Assembly: GCF_005233835.1 (NCBI RefSeq)
Contig: NZ_SZQA01000008.1
Span: forward strand, 1 to 64,000
Direction of reading: 5' to 3'
Source: Herbidospora galbida
GTDB lineage: Bacteria; Actinomycetota; Actinomycetes; Streptosporangiales; Streptosporangiaceae
DNA length: 64,000 bases
Of this stretch, positions 8,005 through 14,882 are shown in pieces. The position numbers and the translations under genes are program-made. Under the pieces are notes generated by a model. That model did not search any database. It was not told the origin of the DNA and saw only the letters and a list, made by a program, of their open reading frames with translations. Numbering within the stretch: the first letter of the stretch is position 1; every line of letters starts with the position of its first letter.

Positions 8005-9209
8005 CAGACTGCTCCTTCGCTCAGCCCGAGGCGTCGCCCCAGGAGGAATTTCTTGATCCGGCGGAGCACCGCCGGCAGATCGTCGAGCACCTGCTCGTTG
8101 GTGAAGCGCAGCACGGTGAAACCGTCACGGTCCAAATGCCGATCCCGAAGTCGGTCCATTTCGGCTTTGGCCGCCGTCAGGTGCTCGGGTCCGTCGAGTT
8201 CCACGACGCACTTCTCGTGCGCCCACATCAGATCGGTGCGGATCGTCACGAACAGCGCGTCGTTCGACGGGTAAGTCTGGTTCCATTCGCGCCCGTGGGC
8301 CCAGGGACACTCGAGCAGCGCCTTCTCCACGGCCTGCTCGACCTCGCTGTAGCGAGCGGGTTCTCCCCGGAGCGGCGGCCACCGGAGGACGGCGGCAGGC
8401 GGCTCGGACGGCGGAAGCCCCGCGGCCAGCAGGGCGACCGCCTTCGGGACCTTGAGATGGACGGTCTCGACCCGTCTGACCTCGGGGCCGACCAGCCAGA
8501 CGCCCATCCCGCTCTGATGTGCGAGCCATTCGCATCCGGCCACGAGCACGGTCTCGCCGTGCGAACTCAGCTTCTCCGGCACATAGACGACGAGCGCCAC
8601 CTCGTGCCGCCGGTAGGCGGCCGCGACGACCCGGGCCAGCCCGGCCGCGCGGACCTCGGCGGGAAAGGCACGGCCCCGGGTGGGCCTGAGGGTGAACGAG
8701 TCCCGGTGCTGAATCGCGTGGGCGGCGAGTTCGGCCAGGAACGGTCCGAAATGGCGGGCGCCCGTGGCCATGCGCATCGCGAGAACGCGCGCCGCCGCCA
8801 TTCCGGCGCCACCCGGGCCGTCGAGCTTCTCGCCTTCGGGCAGCCAGGCGGGAAAGAGGCCGACGGCCAGCGTCTCCAGTTCCCGGAGGATCGATCCGAC
8901 CAGTTCAGGGACCGAGTCGCACTCCGCGGCCGCGTAGGTGACGACGGCCGGGCCGGTCTCCGGTAAAGGGTCCAGCAACAATTCCATGACATTGGCGTCA
9001 ATGCTGGAATCGACTCCGGCAATGCGGAGCACCCTCCCCACCGGGAGATCGCCCCACGAGAATGGCATGCCGGTTCCCTCGGACACTCTTCTGAAAACGT
9101 GACGCCGCAGAGGGTATAGGGCACACCGCATGATGCGCAGGAATTCTAGAGATAACTCCGTTTCCGGAGTAACAAAACCGTCGAAACAGTCATCCTGACA
9201 ATCATTCAA
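8004..9209 (-). CDS. Predicted DUF559/Vsr-like endonuclease with N-terminal domain of unknown function
   Basis: A 401-residue protein, first gene of the nuclease/winged-helix/ATPase operon. The C-terminal domain (about 285-390) carries the DUF559/Vsr-type PD-(D/E)XK pattern: Asp326 in RTDLMW, then CVVELDGPEH with Glu337, Asp339 and His343, then RDRHL and GFTVLRFTNEQVL. Residues about 85-270 have alternating helices and strands (VALVVYV, GMGVWLVG) like a nucleotide-binding fold, but I see no Walker A, so it may be an inactivated STAND-like module (inference). The open frame starts at a TTG (9209), with a GATATA/TATATC box just upstream. An ATG 26 codons later (MRCALYP) is the alternative start. 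Likely role: DNA cleavage in defence or DNA repair. Confidence 0.78.
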   Translation of the reverse strand: MNDCQDDCFDGFVTPETELSLEFLRIMRCALYPLRRHVFRRVSEGTGMPFSWGDLPVGRVLRIAGVDSSIDANVMELLLDPLPETGPAVVTYAAAECDSVPELVGSILRELETLAVGLFPAWLPEGEKLDGPGGAGMAAARVLAMRMATGARHFGPFLAELAAHAIQHRDSFTLRPTRGRAFPAEVRAAGLARVVAAAYRRHEVALVVYVPEKLSSHGETVLVAGCEWLAHQSGMGVWLVGPEVRRVETVHLKVPKAVALLAAGLPPSEPPAAVLRWPPLRGEPARYSEVEQAVEKALLECPWAHGREWNQTYPSNDALFVTIRTDLMWAHEKCVVELDGPEHLTAAKAEMDRLRDRHLDRDGFTVLRFTNEQVLDDLPAVLRRIKKFLLGRRLGLSEGAV

Positions 9210-9358
9210 ATCCCGATATATCCGAACTTATCCGGGTCACTCCGTACAGGAAAAGACTGCGCCACCCCTGCCGCCATCAGATCCGACCTATGTCCGGTTT
9301 CAAGGCACTCGAACGGTCGCTTTGTCACGTTCCCGTGCCTATACATCCAACCTATCTG

Positions 9359-9387
9359 TTGACGACAAAGACCTGTCAGCTTAATCT
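9359..9387 (+). promoter_or_regulatory. Sigma-70 promoter of the SGNH hydrolase gene
   Basis: TTGACG at 9359-9364, a 17-bp spacer and TAATCT at 9382-9387 form a near-consensus vegetative promoter. It predicts a start near 9394 and a leader of about 37 nt ending in GAAGGAC before the ATG at 9431. Confidence 0.7.
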
Positions 9388-9430
9388 CGGCCTGATCACG
9401 AGCGTGGTCTCGTACAGGCAGAAGGACACG

Positions 9431-10990
9431 ATGCAACGGTTAATCCGGGCGCTCGTCGCCGCCCTCGTCGCGGTTCTCGTCGCGGCGAACCTCCCCGCTC
9501 CGGCCTCCGCCGCCACCTGGCTCGGCACGTGGGCGGCCTCGCCCCAGAGCGGGAGCCGCGAGTTCAGCAACCAGACCCTGCGCCAGATCGTCCGCACCAG
9601 CATCGGCGGGACGGCCGTGCGGGTGCAGCTCTCCAACGCCTTCGGCAACCGGGCCCTCACGGTCTCGAACGTGCACGTCGCGCGGCGGGCCAGCGGGTCG
9701 TCGATCGATCCGGCGACCGACCGCGTGATCACGTTCGGCGGGCAGCAGTCGGTGACGATCCCCGTCGGGGGGCTGGCCGTCAGCGACGCGGCGAGTGTGC
9801 CGGTCGCGGCCTCCTCCGACCTGGCGGTGAGTTTCCACCTGCCGTCGGCGACCGGGCCGGCGACCTATCACCAGACGGCGCTGCAGACCAGCTACATCGC
9901 CGCCGGCAACGTCGCGGGCCACGCGACCATCACGCCTACCGGGGAGACGGGGGACACCTTCATCCTGTCCGGGGTGGACGTCGACAACGCCGCCGGGACC
10001 GGCACCGTCGTGGCGCTGGGCGCGTCGATCGTCGACGGGGTCGCCTCCAGTCACAACGCCAACCGGCGCTGGCCGAACCTGCTGTCGAACCGGCTCAACG
10101 CGTCGGGGCGGACCGTGGGGGTCGTCAACCAGGGCATCAGCGGCAACCAGCTGCTGCGCGACGGCGCGGGGCAGAGCGCCATCAACCGGTTCGAGCGTGA
10201 CGTGCTCAACCAGACCGGGGTGAAGTGGGTCGTCTTCGCCGACAATCCCATCAACGACGTCGGGTCGAACCGGCCCGTGCCCACGGCGCAGCAGCTCATC
10301 ACCGGCGCGCAGAACCTCATCACCCGGGCGCACGCCCGGGGCATCCAGTTCATCTGCGCCACGCTCACGCCGTTCCAGGGCGCGAACTACTGGACGCAGG
10401 AGGGCGAGAACAGCCGCGCCGCCTACAACGCGTGGGTGCGCGGCGCGGGCAGCGGCTGCGACCGGGTCGTCGACTTCGACGCCGCCACGCGTGACCCCGC
10501 CAACCCGACCCGGTTCCTGCCCGCCTACGACCCGGGCGACCACCTCCACCCGAACGACGCCGGGTTCCAGGCCATGGCCAACGCGTTCGACCTCGCCTGG
10601 TTCGGGGCCACGAGCGGGACGCCGGGCATCCGGCTCCGCTCGCGCGCCAACAACCAGTTCGTCAACGCCGGGCCGACCCTGGTCGCCAACGGCAACGCGA
10701 CCACGTTCGACCGCGTCGACCTGGGCAACGGGAACATCGCCCTGCGCTCACGCGCCAACAACATGTACGTCGCCGCCGAGGCCGCCGGAGCCCAGCCGCT
10801 CATCGCCAACCGGACCGCCGCCGGGCCGTGGGAGACCTTCCAGGTCGTCGACAATCCCAACGGCACGATCAGCCTCCGTGCCCAGGCCAACGGCAACCTG
10901 GTCTGCGCCGACGGCGGGGGCGCGCAGCCGCTCATCGCCAACCGGACCGCCGTCGGGCCCTGGGAGCAGTTCGACGTGGTGAACGTCTGA
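9431..10990 (+). CDS. Secreted SGNH/GDSL-type hydrolase with fascin/ricin-like C-terminal domain
   Basis: A 519-residue exported esterase-like protein. Residues 1-27 are a Sec signal peptide ending PAPASA. The SGNH blocks are visible: VVALGASIVDG (block I, Ser199), NQGISGNQ (block II), NPIND (block III, Asn275) and DPGDHLHP (block V, Asp370/His373). Block I reads GAS instead of the usual GDS. From about residue 398 come three beta-trefoil-like repeats (IRLRSRANNQFV, IALRSRANNMYV, ISLRAQANGNLV), a fascin/ricin-type carbohydrate-binding module. The likely role is deacetylation of extracellular polysaccharide. The ATG at 9431 is chosen because it starts the signal peptide and has GAAGGAC upstream; the frame is open 47 codons earlier. 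Confidence 0.88.
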   Translation: MQRLIRALVAALVAVLVAANLPAPASAATWLGTWAASPQSGSREFSNQTLRQIVRTSIGGTAVRVQLSNAFGNRALTVSNVHVARRASGSSIDPATDRVITFGGQQSVTIPVGGLAVSDAASVPVAASSDLAVSFHLPSATGPATYHQTALQTSYIAAGNVAGHATITPTGETGDTFILSGVDVDNAAGTGTVVALGASIVDGVASSHNANRRWPNLLSNRLNASGRTVGVVNQGISGNQLLRDGAGQSAINRFERDVLNQTGVKWVVFADNPINDVGSNRPVPTAQQLITGAQNLITRAHARGIQFICATLTPFQGANYWTQEGENSRAAYNAWVRGAGSGCDRVVDFDAATRDPANPTRFLPAYDPGDHLHPNDAGFQAMANAFDLAWFGATSGTPGIRLRSRANNQFVNAGPTLVANGNATTFDRVDLGNGNIALRSRANNMYVAAEAAGAQPLIANRTAAGPWETFQVVDNPNGTISLRAQANGNLVCADGGGAQPLIANRTAVGPWEQFDVVNV

Positions 10991-11012
10991 GCCCAGTGGG
11001 CACAATCGGGCC

Positions 11013-11516
11013 ATGCGGATCATCGTGGTCAAGGGTGACATCACCGATCAGCGGGCCGACGCGATCGTCAACGCCGCCAACTCCTCGTTGCTGGGAGGGG
11101 GCGGCGTCGACGGCGCGATCCACCGGAAGGGCGGCAGCGAGATCCTGGAGGCGTGCCGCCGGCTGCGGGCCTCCGCCTACGGCAGGGGGCTGGACGCGGG
11201 CCAGGCGGTGGCCACCACGGCGGGGCGCCTGCCGGCGAAGTGGGTGATCCACACCGTCGGTCCGGTGCACAGCAGGAGCGAAGACCGGTCGAAGACGCTG
11301 GCGTCGTGTTACCGCGAGTCGCTGCGGGTGGCCGACGAGCTGGGGGCCTCGACGGTCGCCTTCCCGGCGGTGTCGGCGGGCATCTACGGCTGGCCGATGG
11401 ACGACGCGGCGCGGATCGCCGTCGAGACCGTCAGGGCCACCCCCACCAAGGTGGAGGAGGTGCGCTTCGTGCTGTTCACCGACGAGGCGTACGAGCACTT
11501 CCAGGCTCAGATGTGA
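11013..11516 (+). CDS. Macro domain protein (O-acetyl-ADP-ribose deacetylase type)
   Basis: A 167-residue single macro domain that should bind ADP-ribose and remove acyl or ADP-ribosyl groups, as YmdB-type enzymes do. Diagnostic motifs are GDITDQRADAIVNAANSSL with GGGGVDGAIH (about 8-38), and PAVSAGIYGWP (about 121-131). A CACAAT box at 11001-11006 lies 6 nt before the ATG, so the mRNA may be leaderless. It is convergent with the thioredoxin gene and overlaps it by 10 bases. Function in the cell (stress, ADP-ribosylation reversal) is inference. Confidence 0.9.
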   Translation: MRIIVVKGDITDQRADAIVNAANSSLLGGGGVDGAIHRKGGSEILEACRRLRASAYGRGLDAGQAVATTAGRLPAKWVIHTVGPVHSRSEDRSKTLASCYRESLRVADELGASTVAFPAVSAGIYGWPMDDAARIAVETVRATPTKVEEVRFVLFTDEAYEHFQAQM

Positions 11517-11821
11517 GGGGCGATCCCGTCGACGATGGCCCGCTTGGGGCGGGCGCCCTTGATCTGGTGGACGACCTCGCCGTCGCGGTAGAGGTTCAGG
11601 GTGGGCAGGCCGATGACGTCGTAGCGGAGCGCGATCGACGGGTGCTCGTCGACGTCGATCTTGGCGATGACGACCTTGTCGCCGTACTCGCGGTCGATCT
11701 CCTCCAGGATGGGGGAGATCATCTTGCACGGCGGGCACCACTCGGCCCAGAAGTCGAGCAGCACCGGGCGGTCGCTGCCCAGCACGTCGCGCTCGAACGT
11801 CTCCGCGGTGACCTCGATCAT
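11507..11821 (-). CDS. trxA: Thioredoxin
   Basis: A 104-residue thioredoxin of normal length, a cytoplasmic disulfide reductant. The active site reads WCPPC (Cys29, Cys32), with Pro in place of the common Gly; the cis-proline strand IGLPTLNLY is present. The ATG overlaps the stop of the upstream MerR gene by four bases (ATGA), so the two are translationally coupled. This suggests that the thioredoxin is induced by whatever the MerR regulator senses. WCPPC thioredoxins of this kind are common accessory copies rather than the main trxA, so the symbol is used loosely. Confidence 0.92.
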   Translation of the reverse strand: MIEVTAETFERDVLGSDRPVLLDFWAEWCPPCKMISPILEEIDREYGDKVVIAKIDVDEHPSIALRYDVIGLPTLNLYRDGEVVHQIKGARPKRAIVDGIAPHI

Positions 11822-12156
11822 GTGTTCCTCCGTAGCATCTCGTCGCGGCGGGCCATCAGGTCCCGGATCTCGGTGTCGATCTCGGTGAGCTTGCGGCGGA
11901 CGACGTCGACCGACTCGGGGCAGACGCCGCCCGACTCGTTGCCGGCGCGCAGGCAGGCGACGAACGGGCGGGCGTCCTCCAGGGTGAAGCCGACGGCCAT
12001 CAGCGCCCGGATCTCCTGGACGAGCCGCACGTCGGCCTCGTCGTACTCGCGGTATCCGTTGGCGCCCCGGCGGGCGGCCAGCAGGCCCTTCTCCTCGTAA
12101 TGGCGCAGCGCGCGGGTGCTCACACCCGAGCGCCGTGCCAGCTCACCGATCCGCAT
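11818..12156 (-). CDS. MerR family transcriptional regulator
   Basis: A 112-residue regulator with the N-terminal MerR winged helix (MRIGELARRSGVSTRALRHY) and a short dimerisation helix. Cys68 (VACLRAG) and Cys79 (GGVCPES) could sense redox state or a metal, which would fit the coupled thioredoxin, but this is inference. The promoter has the elongated spacer typical of MerR targets, with an 8-bp-arm inverted repeat inside it, so the operon is probably autoregulated. A TAGCCT -10 ends 6 nt before the ATG, predicting a leaderless mRNA. Confidence 0.9.
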   Translation of the reverse strand: MRIGELARRSGVSTRALRHYEEKGLLAARRGANGYREYDEADVRLVQEIRALMAVGFTLEDARPFVACLRAGNESGGVCPESVDVVRRKLTEIDTEIRDLMARRDEMLRRNT

Positions 12157-12162
12157 GTCCGC

Positions 12163-12194
12163 AGGCTAAACCTTCACATCAGCGTGAAGGTCAA
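12163..12194 (-). promoter_or_regulatory. MerR-type promoter and operator
   Basis: On the minus strand, TTGACC (12194-12189) and TAGCCT (12168-12163) are separated by 20 bp, longer than the 17 bp of ordinary promoters. Between them lies a perfect inverted repeat, ACCTTCAC-N6-GTGAAGGT (12170-12191). MerR activators are known to untwist such over-long spacers. The -10 ends 6 nt before the ATG. Confidence 0.8.
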
Positions 12195-12246
12195 GCGAGA
12201 CGCGGACGGCCGCAGGCCCGGACGTGGCTCGCGTCATGAATCTGCC
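12195..12246. repeat. Dispersed hairpin repeat, copy A
   Basis: One of four related elements in the window. The 38-bp core (12195-12232) is an imperfect hairpin bounded by GCGAG and CTCGC. The conserved flank GGCAGATTCA (minus strand, 12246-12237) lies beside it. Here the flank covers the last codons and stop of the methyltransferase gene, and the core touches the -35 of the MerR promoter. Confidence 0.75.
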
Positions 12247-13028
12247 TCAAGAGACGCGCAGAGCACTTCGCCGTGCACGATCGTCAGGAACCCGTCGGGG
12301 TCGGCGGCCCAGGTCAGCCAGCCGTCGGCGATGCGCCGCAGATCCTCCGGCGTGGCCAGCCCCGCGTCCACGGCCTGGCGGCCCAGCGACGACCTCACCA
12401 CCCGGTCGGCCCACATGCCGCCCCAGAACGCCCGGTCGTCGGGGGTGGCGAAGCACCAGGTGGAGGTGGAGACCTCGATGTCGGTGAACCCGGCCGCGCG
12501 GGCCCACGAGAGCATCCGCCGGCCCGCGTCGGGCTCGCCGTCGTTGCGCCGGGCCACGGCGTAGTAGAGCGCGAGCCACTCGTCGAGTTCCGGCAGCGCC
12601 GGATACCAGGTGAACGCGCCGTAGTCGCTGTCGCGGGCGGCGACCAGCCGGGCCACCCGCCCCAGTTCCCGTAGCGCCCGCACCGGGTCGGCGACGTGCT
12701 GCAGGACCTGGTGGGCGTGCGCGACGTCGAAAGCCTTGTCTCCGTACGGCAGCGCGTGCACGTCGGCCACCTCGAAGGCGATGTTCGGCGTCCCCCGTCG
12801 CTCCGCCTCGGCGCGGGCGAGGTCGAGCTCGTCGGGGCCGATCTCGGTGGCGGTGACGTGGGCGACCCGCGCCGCCAGGTCGGCGGTGATGGTGCCGGGG
12901 CCGCAGCCCACGTCGAGCAGGGTGGTGTCGGGGGTCAGGTGCGGCAGCAGGTGGGCCGCGGAGTTCTCGGCGGTGCGCCAGCGGTGGGACCGCAGCACGC
13001 TCTCATGGTGCCCATGCGTGTAGTGCAT
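12234..13028 (-). CDS. Class I SAM-dependent methyltransferase (UbiE-like)
   Basis: A 264-residue methyltransferase. Motif I is LLDVGCGPGTIT (about 38-49) and the later acidic residue is in VTATEIGPD. The post-motif region HQVLQHVADPVRALREL fits UbiE/Methyltransf_11 proteins. The C-terminal part with DSDYGAFTWYP and AGFTDIEVSTSTW is shared by an actinobacterial subgroup of unknown substrate. The start ATG at 13028 (MHYTHGHHESV) is where family members usually begin; the frame is open further upstream. The segment VARLVAARDSD lacks the Pro-Gly-Gly normally found there (RPGG), an apparent three-residue loss in a surface turn. The 3' end runs into a dispersed repeat. Confidence 0.88.
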   Translation of the reverse strand: MHYTHGHHESVLRSHRWRTAENSAAHLLPHLTPDTTLLDVGCGPGTITADLAARVAHVTATEIGPDELDLARAEAERRGTPNIAFEVADVHALPYGDKAFDVAHAHQVLQHVADPVRALRELGRVARLVAARDSDYGAFTWYPALPELDEWLALYYAVARRNDGEPDAGRRMLSWARAAGFTDIEVSTSTWCFATPDDRAFWGGMWADRVVRSSLGRQAVDAGLATPEDLRRIADGWLTWAADPDGFLTIVHGEVLCASLEADS

Positions 13029-13109
13029 GGGCACGAGAGTACGCCTCGTCTCGCGATACGAGAGGATCCGTATCAGATAATGAGACCTGTCTAAGAAGGA
13101 TCTCCCCAC

Positions 13110-13146
13110 GCGAGCCACGGCCGGCCTTCGGCCGTCCGCGTCTCGC
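13110..13146. repeat. Dispersed hairpin repeat, copy B
   Basis: A 37-bp imperfect hairpin: 14 of 17 positions pair around a TTC loop, with outer arms GCGAG/CTCGC. It begins at the stop codon of the DUF4236 gene and could end its transcript, although no T run follows. Unlike the other copies it lacks the GGCAGATTCA flank. Confidence 0.75.
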
Positions 13147-13322
13147 TAGAACGTCTTGCCGATGTGGAACCCGCCGGGCAGCCGCACGGTCACGTGGCGG
13201 CGTCCGTCAGGGGTGCGATAGACGTGGAAACGACGGCCCCCGTAGCTGCGGGAGACGCCGTGACGTGAGAGGTGAAAGCGCAGCGGTCCGACTTTTACCG
13301 ACTTCCGGTAGTCCCATCCCAT
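13146..13322 (-). CDS. DUF4236 domain-containing small protein
   Basis: A 58-residue protein beginning MGWDYRKSVKVGPLRFHLS and followed by RHGVSRSYGG, the signature opening of DUF4236 proteins (usually GFRFRRSIKIGPGxRxNLS). The family is widespread and of unknown function, often found as a module in stress or regulatory proteins. This one is a free-standing domain. The start is an ATG at 13322 without a strong ribosome binding site; the stop TAG touches hairpin repeat copy B. It lies 34 bp downstream of pgeF on the same strand and may be co-transcribed. Confidence 0.8.
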   Translation of the reverse strand: MGWDYRKSVKVGPLRFHLSRHGVSRSYGGRRFHVYRTPDGRRHVTVRLPGGFHIGKTF

Positions 13323-13356
13323 GCCCGGAGAACGAGCGGAATCGGGGGGAAAGTTC

Positions 13357-14076
13357 CTAGCCGAGCCAGATATAGGCCCCGAAGCGCCCGGTCTGCCCTT
13401 CACGGCGATATGAGTAGAGATCGCCGGTTTCGATGGTGCAGCGGGCGTCGTGCCGGACGTCGTCCACCCCGGCCCGGGAGAGCTGCGCCGCGATGGCCGC
13501 CCGCAGGTCGACCGAGGGGGTGTCGCGCGAGGTGGTCGCCCAGGCCTCGGGGACGACGGCGGCGACCTCGTCGCGCATCTCGGCGGGCACCTCGTAGCAC
13601 CGCCCGCAGGCGGCCGGCCCGACCAGCGCGACCATCCGGCCCGGGTCTGCCCCGCGCCCGGCCATGGCCTCGACCAGCGCGGGCACCACCCCGGCGAGGG
13701 TGCCGGGCCGCCCCGAGTGGGCGGCGCCGACGAGCCGGGCGACCGGATCGGCCACCAGCACCTGGGCGCAGTCGGCGGCCAGCGAGACCAGCGCGAGCCC
13801 CTCTTCGGCGGTGAAGATCGCGTCGAGGCCGGGCGGCTCGTCGCCGAACGGCCGGTCGACGTAGGCGACGTCGCGCCCGTGGACCTGCCGCATGAGCACC
13901 ACACGGGCGGGGTCGACGCCGAACTCCAGGGCGGTCATCCGCCGGTTGGCCGCCACGTTTTCGGGGTCGTCGCCGACGGCCCCGCCGAGGTTCCGGCCGC
14001 CGAAGGGGGCCGGGCTCACGCCGCCATGACGATCGGTGATCACGGCGTGTACGCCCTCGGCCAGCAGCACCCTCAC
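13357..14076 (-). CDS. pgeF: Laccase-domain purine nucleosidase/peptidoglycan editing factor (YfiH family)
   Basis: A 239-residue YfiH/DUF152 protein. Family members phosphorolyse or deaminate purine nucleosides and, in E. coli, prevent wrong residues in peptidoglycan stems. Zinc ligands are recognisable: His in RQVHGRDV, Cys in AADCAQVLV and His in GAAHSGRPG. C-terminal CTIETGDLYSYRREGQTGRF is the usual family ending. In most actinobacteria the gene sits beside ftsZ; here it is with a PLP enzyme gene instead. The GTG start at 14076 overlaps the upstream stop by 4 nt, so translation is coupled. Confidence 0.88.
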   Translation of the reverse strand: MRVLLAEGVHAVITDRHGGVSPAPFGGRNLGGAVGDDPENVAANRRMTALEFGVDPARVVLMRQVHGRDVAYVDRPFGDEPPGLDAIFTAEEGLALVSLAADCAQVLVADPVARLVGAAHSGRPGTLAGVVPALVEAMAGRGADPGRMVALVGPAACGRCYEVPAEMRDEVAAVVPEAWATTSRDTPSVDLRAAIAAQLSRAGVDDVRHDARCTIETGDLYSYRREGQTGRFGAYIWLG

Positions 14077-14864
14077 ACCCTACCGGTGATCACCGCGACG
14101 ACCGTGGGACCGAGCGCGAGGGCGCGGATGCCGTACATCATCTTGGCCGTGTAGACGTGGTCGAGCCGGAGCCCGTGCCGGGTCTCGAAATCACGGATGT
14201 ACGCGCTCAGCTCCGGAGTGGTGCGGGCATAGCCCCCGAAATGGAACCCGGTCTCGATGCGCCAGTTGGGCGTGACGTGGCCGAGCGCCTCGGTCTGGAG
14301 CCGGGCGACCTCGTCGTGCAGGAACGAGCCGCCCTTGAGTACGGAGAACCCGACGGCCGTGAACCCGGGCGGCAACCCGGCGGCGAGCCCGGCCAGCGTG
14401 CCCCCGGTCCCGACCGGGCAGCACACGACCGCCTCGCCCAGATGGGCCAGTTCGGGCCCGATCTCCATGCACCCGCGCACCGCCTCGGCGTTCGAGCCGC
14501 CCTCGGGGATCACGCGGTGACCGGGGAACTCCTCGCGCACGAGCCGCAGCACCTCGGGCGAGGCCTTGGCCCGGTAGCGCGCGCGGTCGAGGAACATGAG
14601 CCGCATCCCGCAGGCGACCGCGAAGTCGAGCACCTCGTTCCTGACCGGTTCGCCGCGGATCACCCCGCCGGTCGGGAACCCGAACTCGCGCCCGGCCGCC
14701 GCGACGGCCCTGATGTGGTTGGAGTAGGCCCCGCCGAAGGTCACGATCGGCTCGCCGGTGAGGTTGTACTTGAGCTTGCGCCACTTGTTGCCGGGGATGT
14801 CGGGATGAAGAAGATCGTCGCGCTTCAGCAGGACCCCGTCGGCGCGGGTGAGAGGCGAGACCAC
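14073..14864 (-). CDS. PLP-dependent 1-aminocyclopropane-1-carboxylate deaminase/D-cysteine desulfhydrase-like
   Basis: A 263-residue fold-type II PLP enzyme, short for a group usually around 300-340 residues. The Schiff-base lysine is Lys27 in PGNKWRKLKYNL; GGAYSNHIRAVAAAG is the substrate-carboxylate loop and VGTGGTLAGLAAG the phosphate-binding loop. The true substrate (ACC, D-cysteine or another) is not clear from sequence. The GTG start lies 6 nt after a TAGGTT -10 box that overlaps the galK -10 box, so both divergent mRNAs seem leaderless. Downstream pgeF is coupled by a 4-nt overlap. Confidence 0.83.
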   Translation of the reverse strand: MVSPLTRADGVLLKRDDLLHPDIPGNKWRKLKYNLTGEPIVTFGGAYSNHIRAVAAAGREFGFPTGGVIRGEPVRNEVLDFAVACGMRLMFLDRARYRAKASPEVLRLVREEFPGHRVIPEGGSNAEAVRGCMEIGPELAHLGEAVVCCPVGTGGTLAGLAAGLPPGFTAVGFSVLKGGSFLHDEVARLQTEALGHVTPNWRIETGFHFGGYARTTPELSAYIRDFETRHGLRLDHVYTAKMMYGIRALALGPTVVAVITGRV

Positions 14865-14882
14865 AGCGATAACCTAACGGTC
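14865..14882. promoter_or_regulatory. 18-bp bidirectional leaderless promoter core
   Basis: The whole spacer between the divergent starts (GTG at 14864, ATG at 14883) is 18 bp. TAACCT on the plus strand (14870-14875) and TAGGTT on the minus strand (14876-14871) overlap almost completely, giving one symmetric -10 used in both directions, with 7 and 6 nt to the start codons. No clear -35 is seen on either side. Confidence 0.65.
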
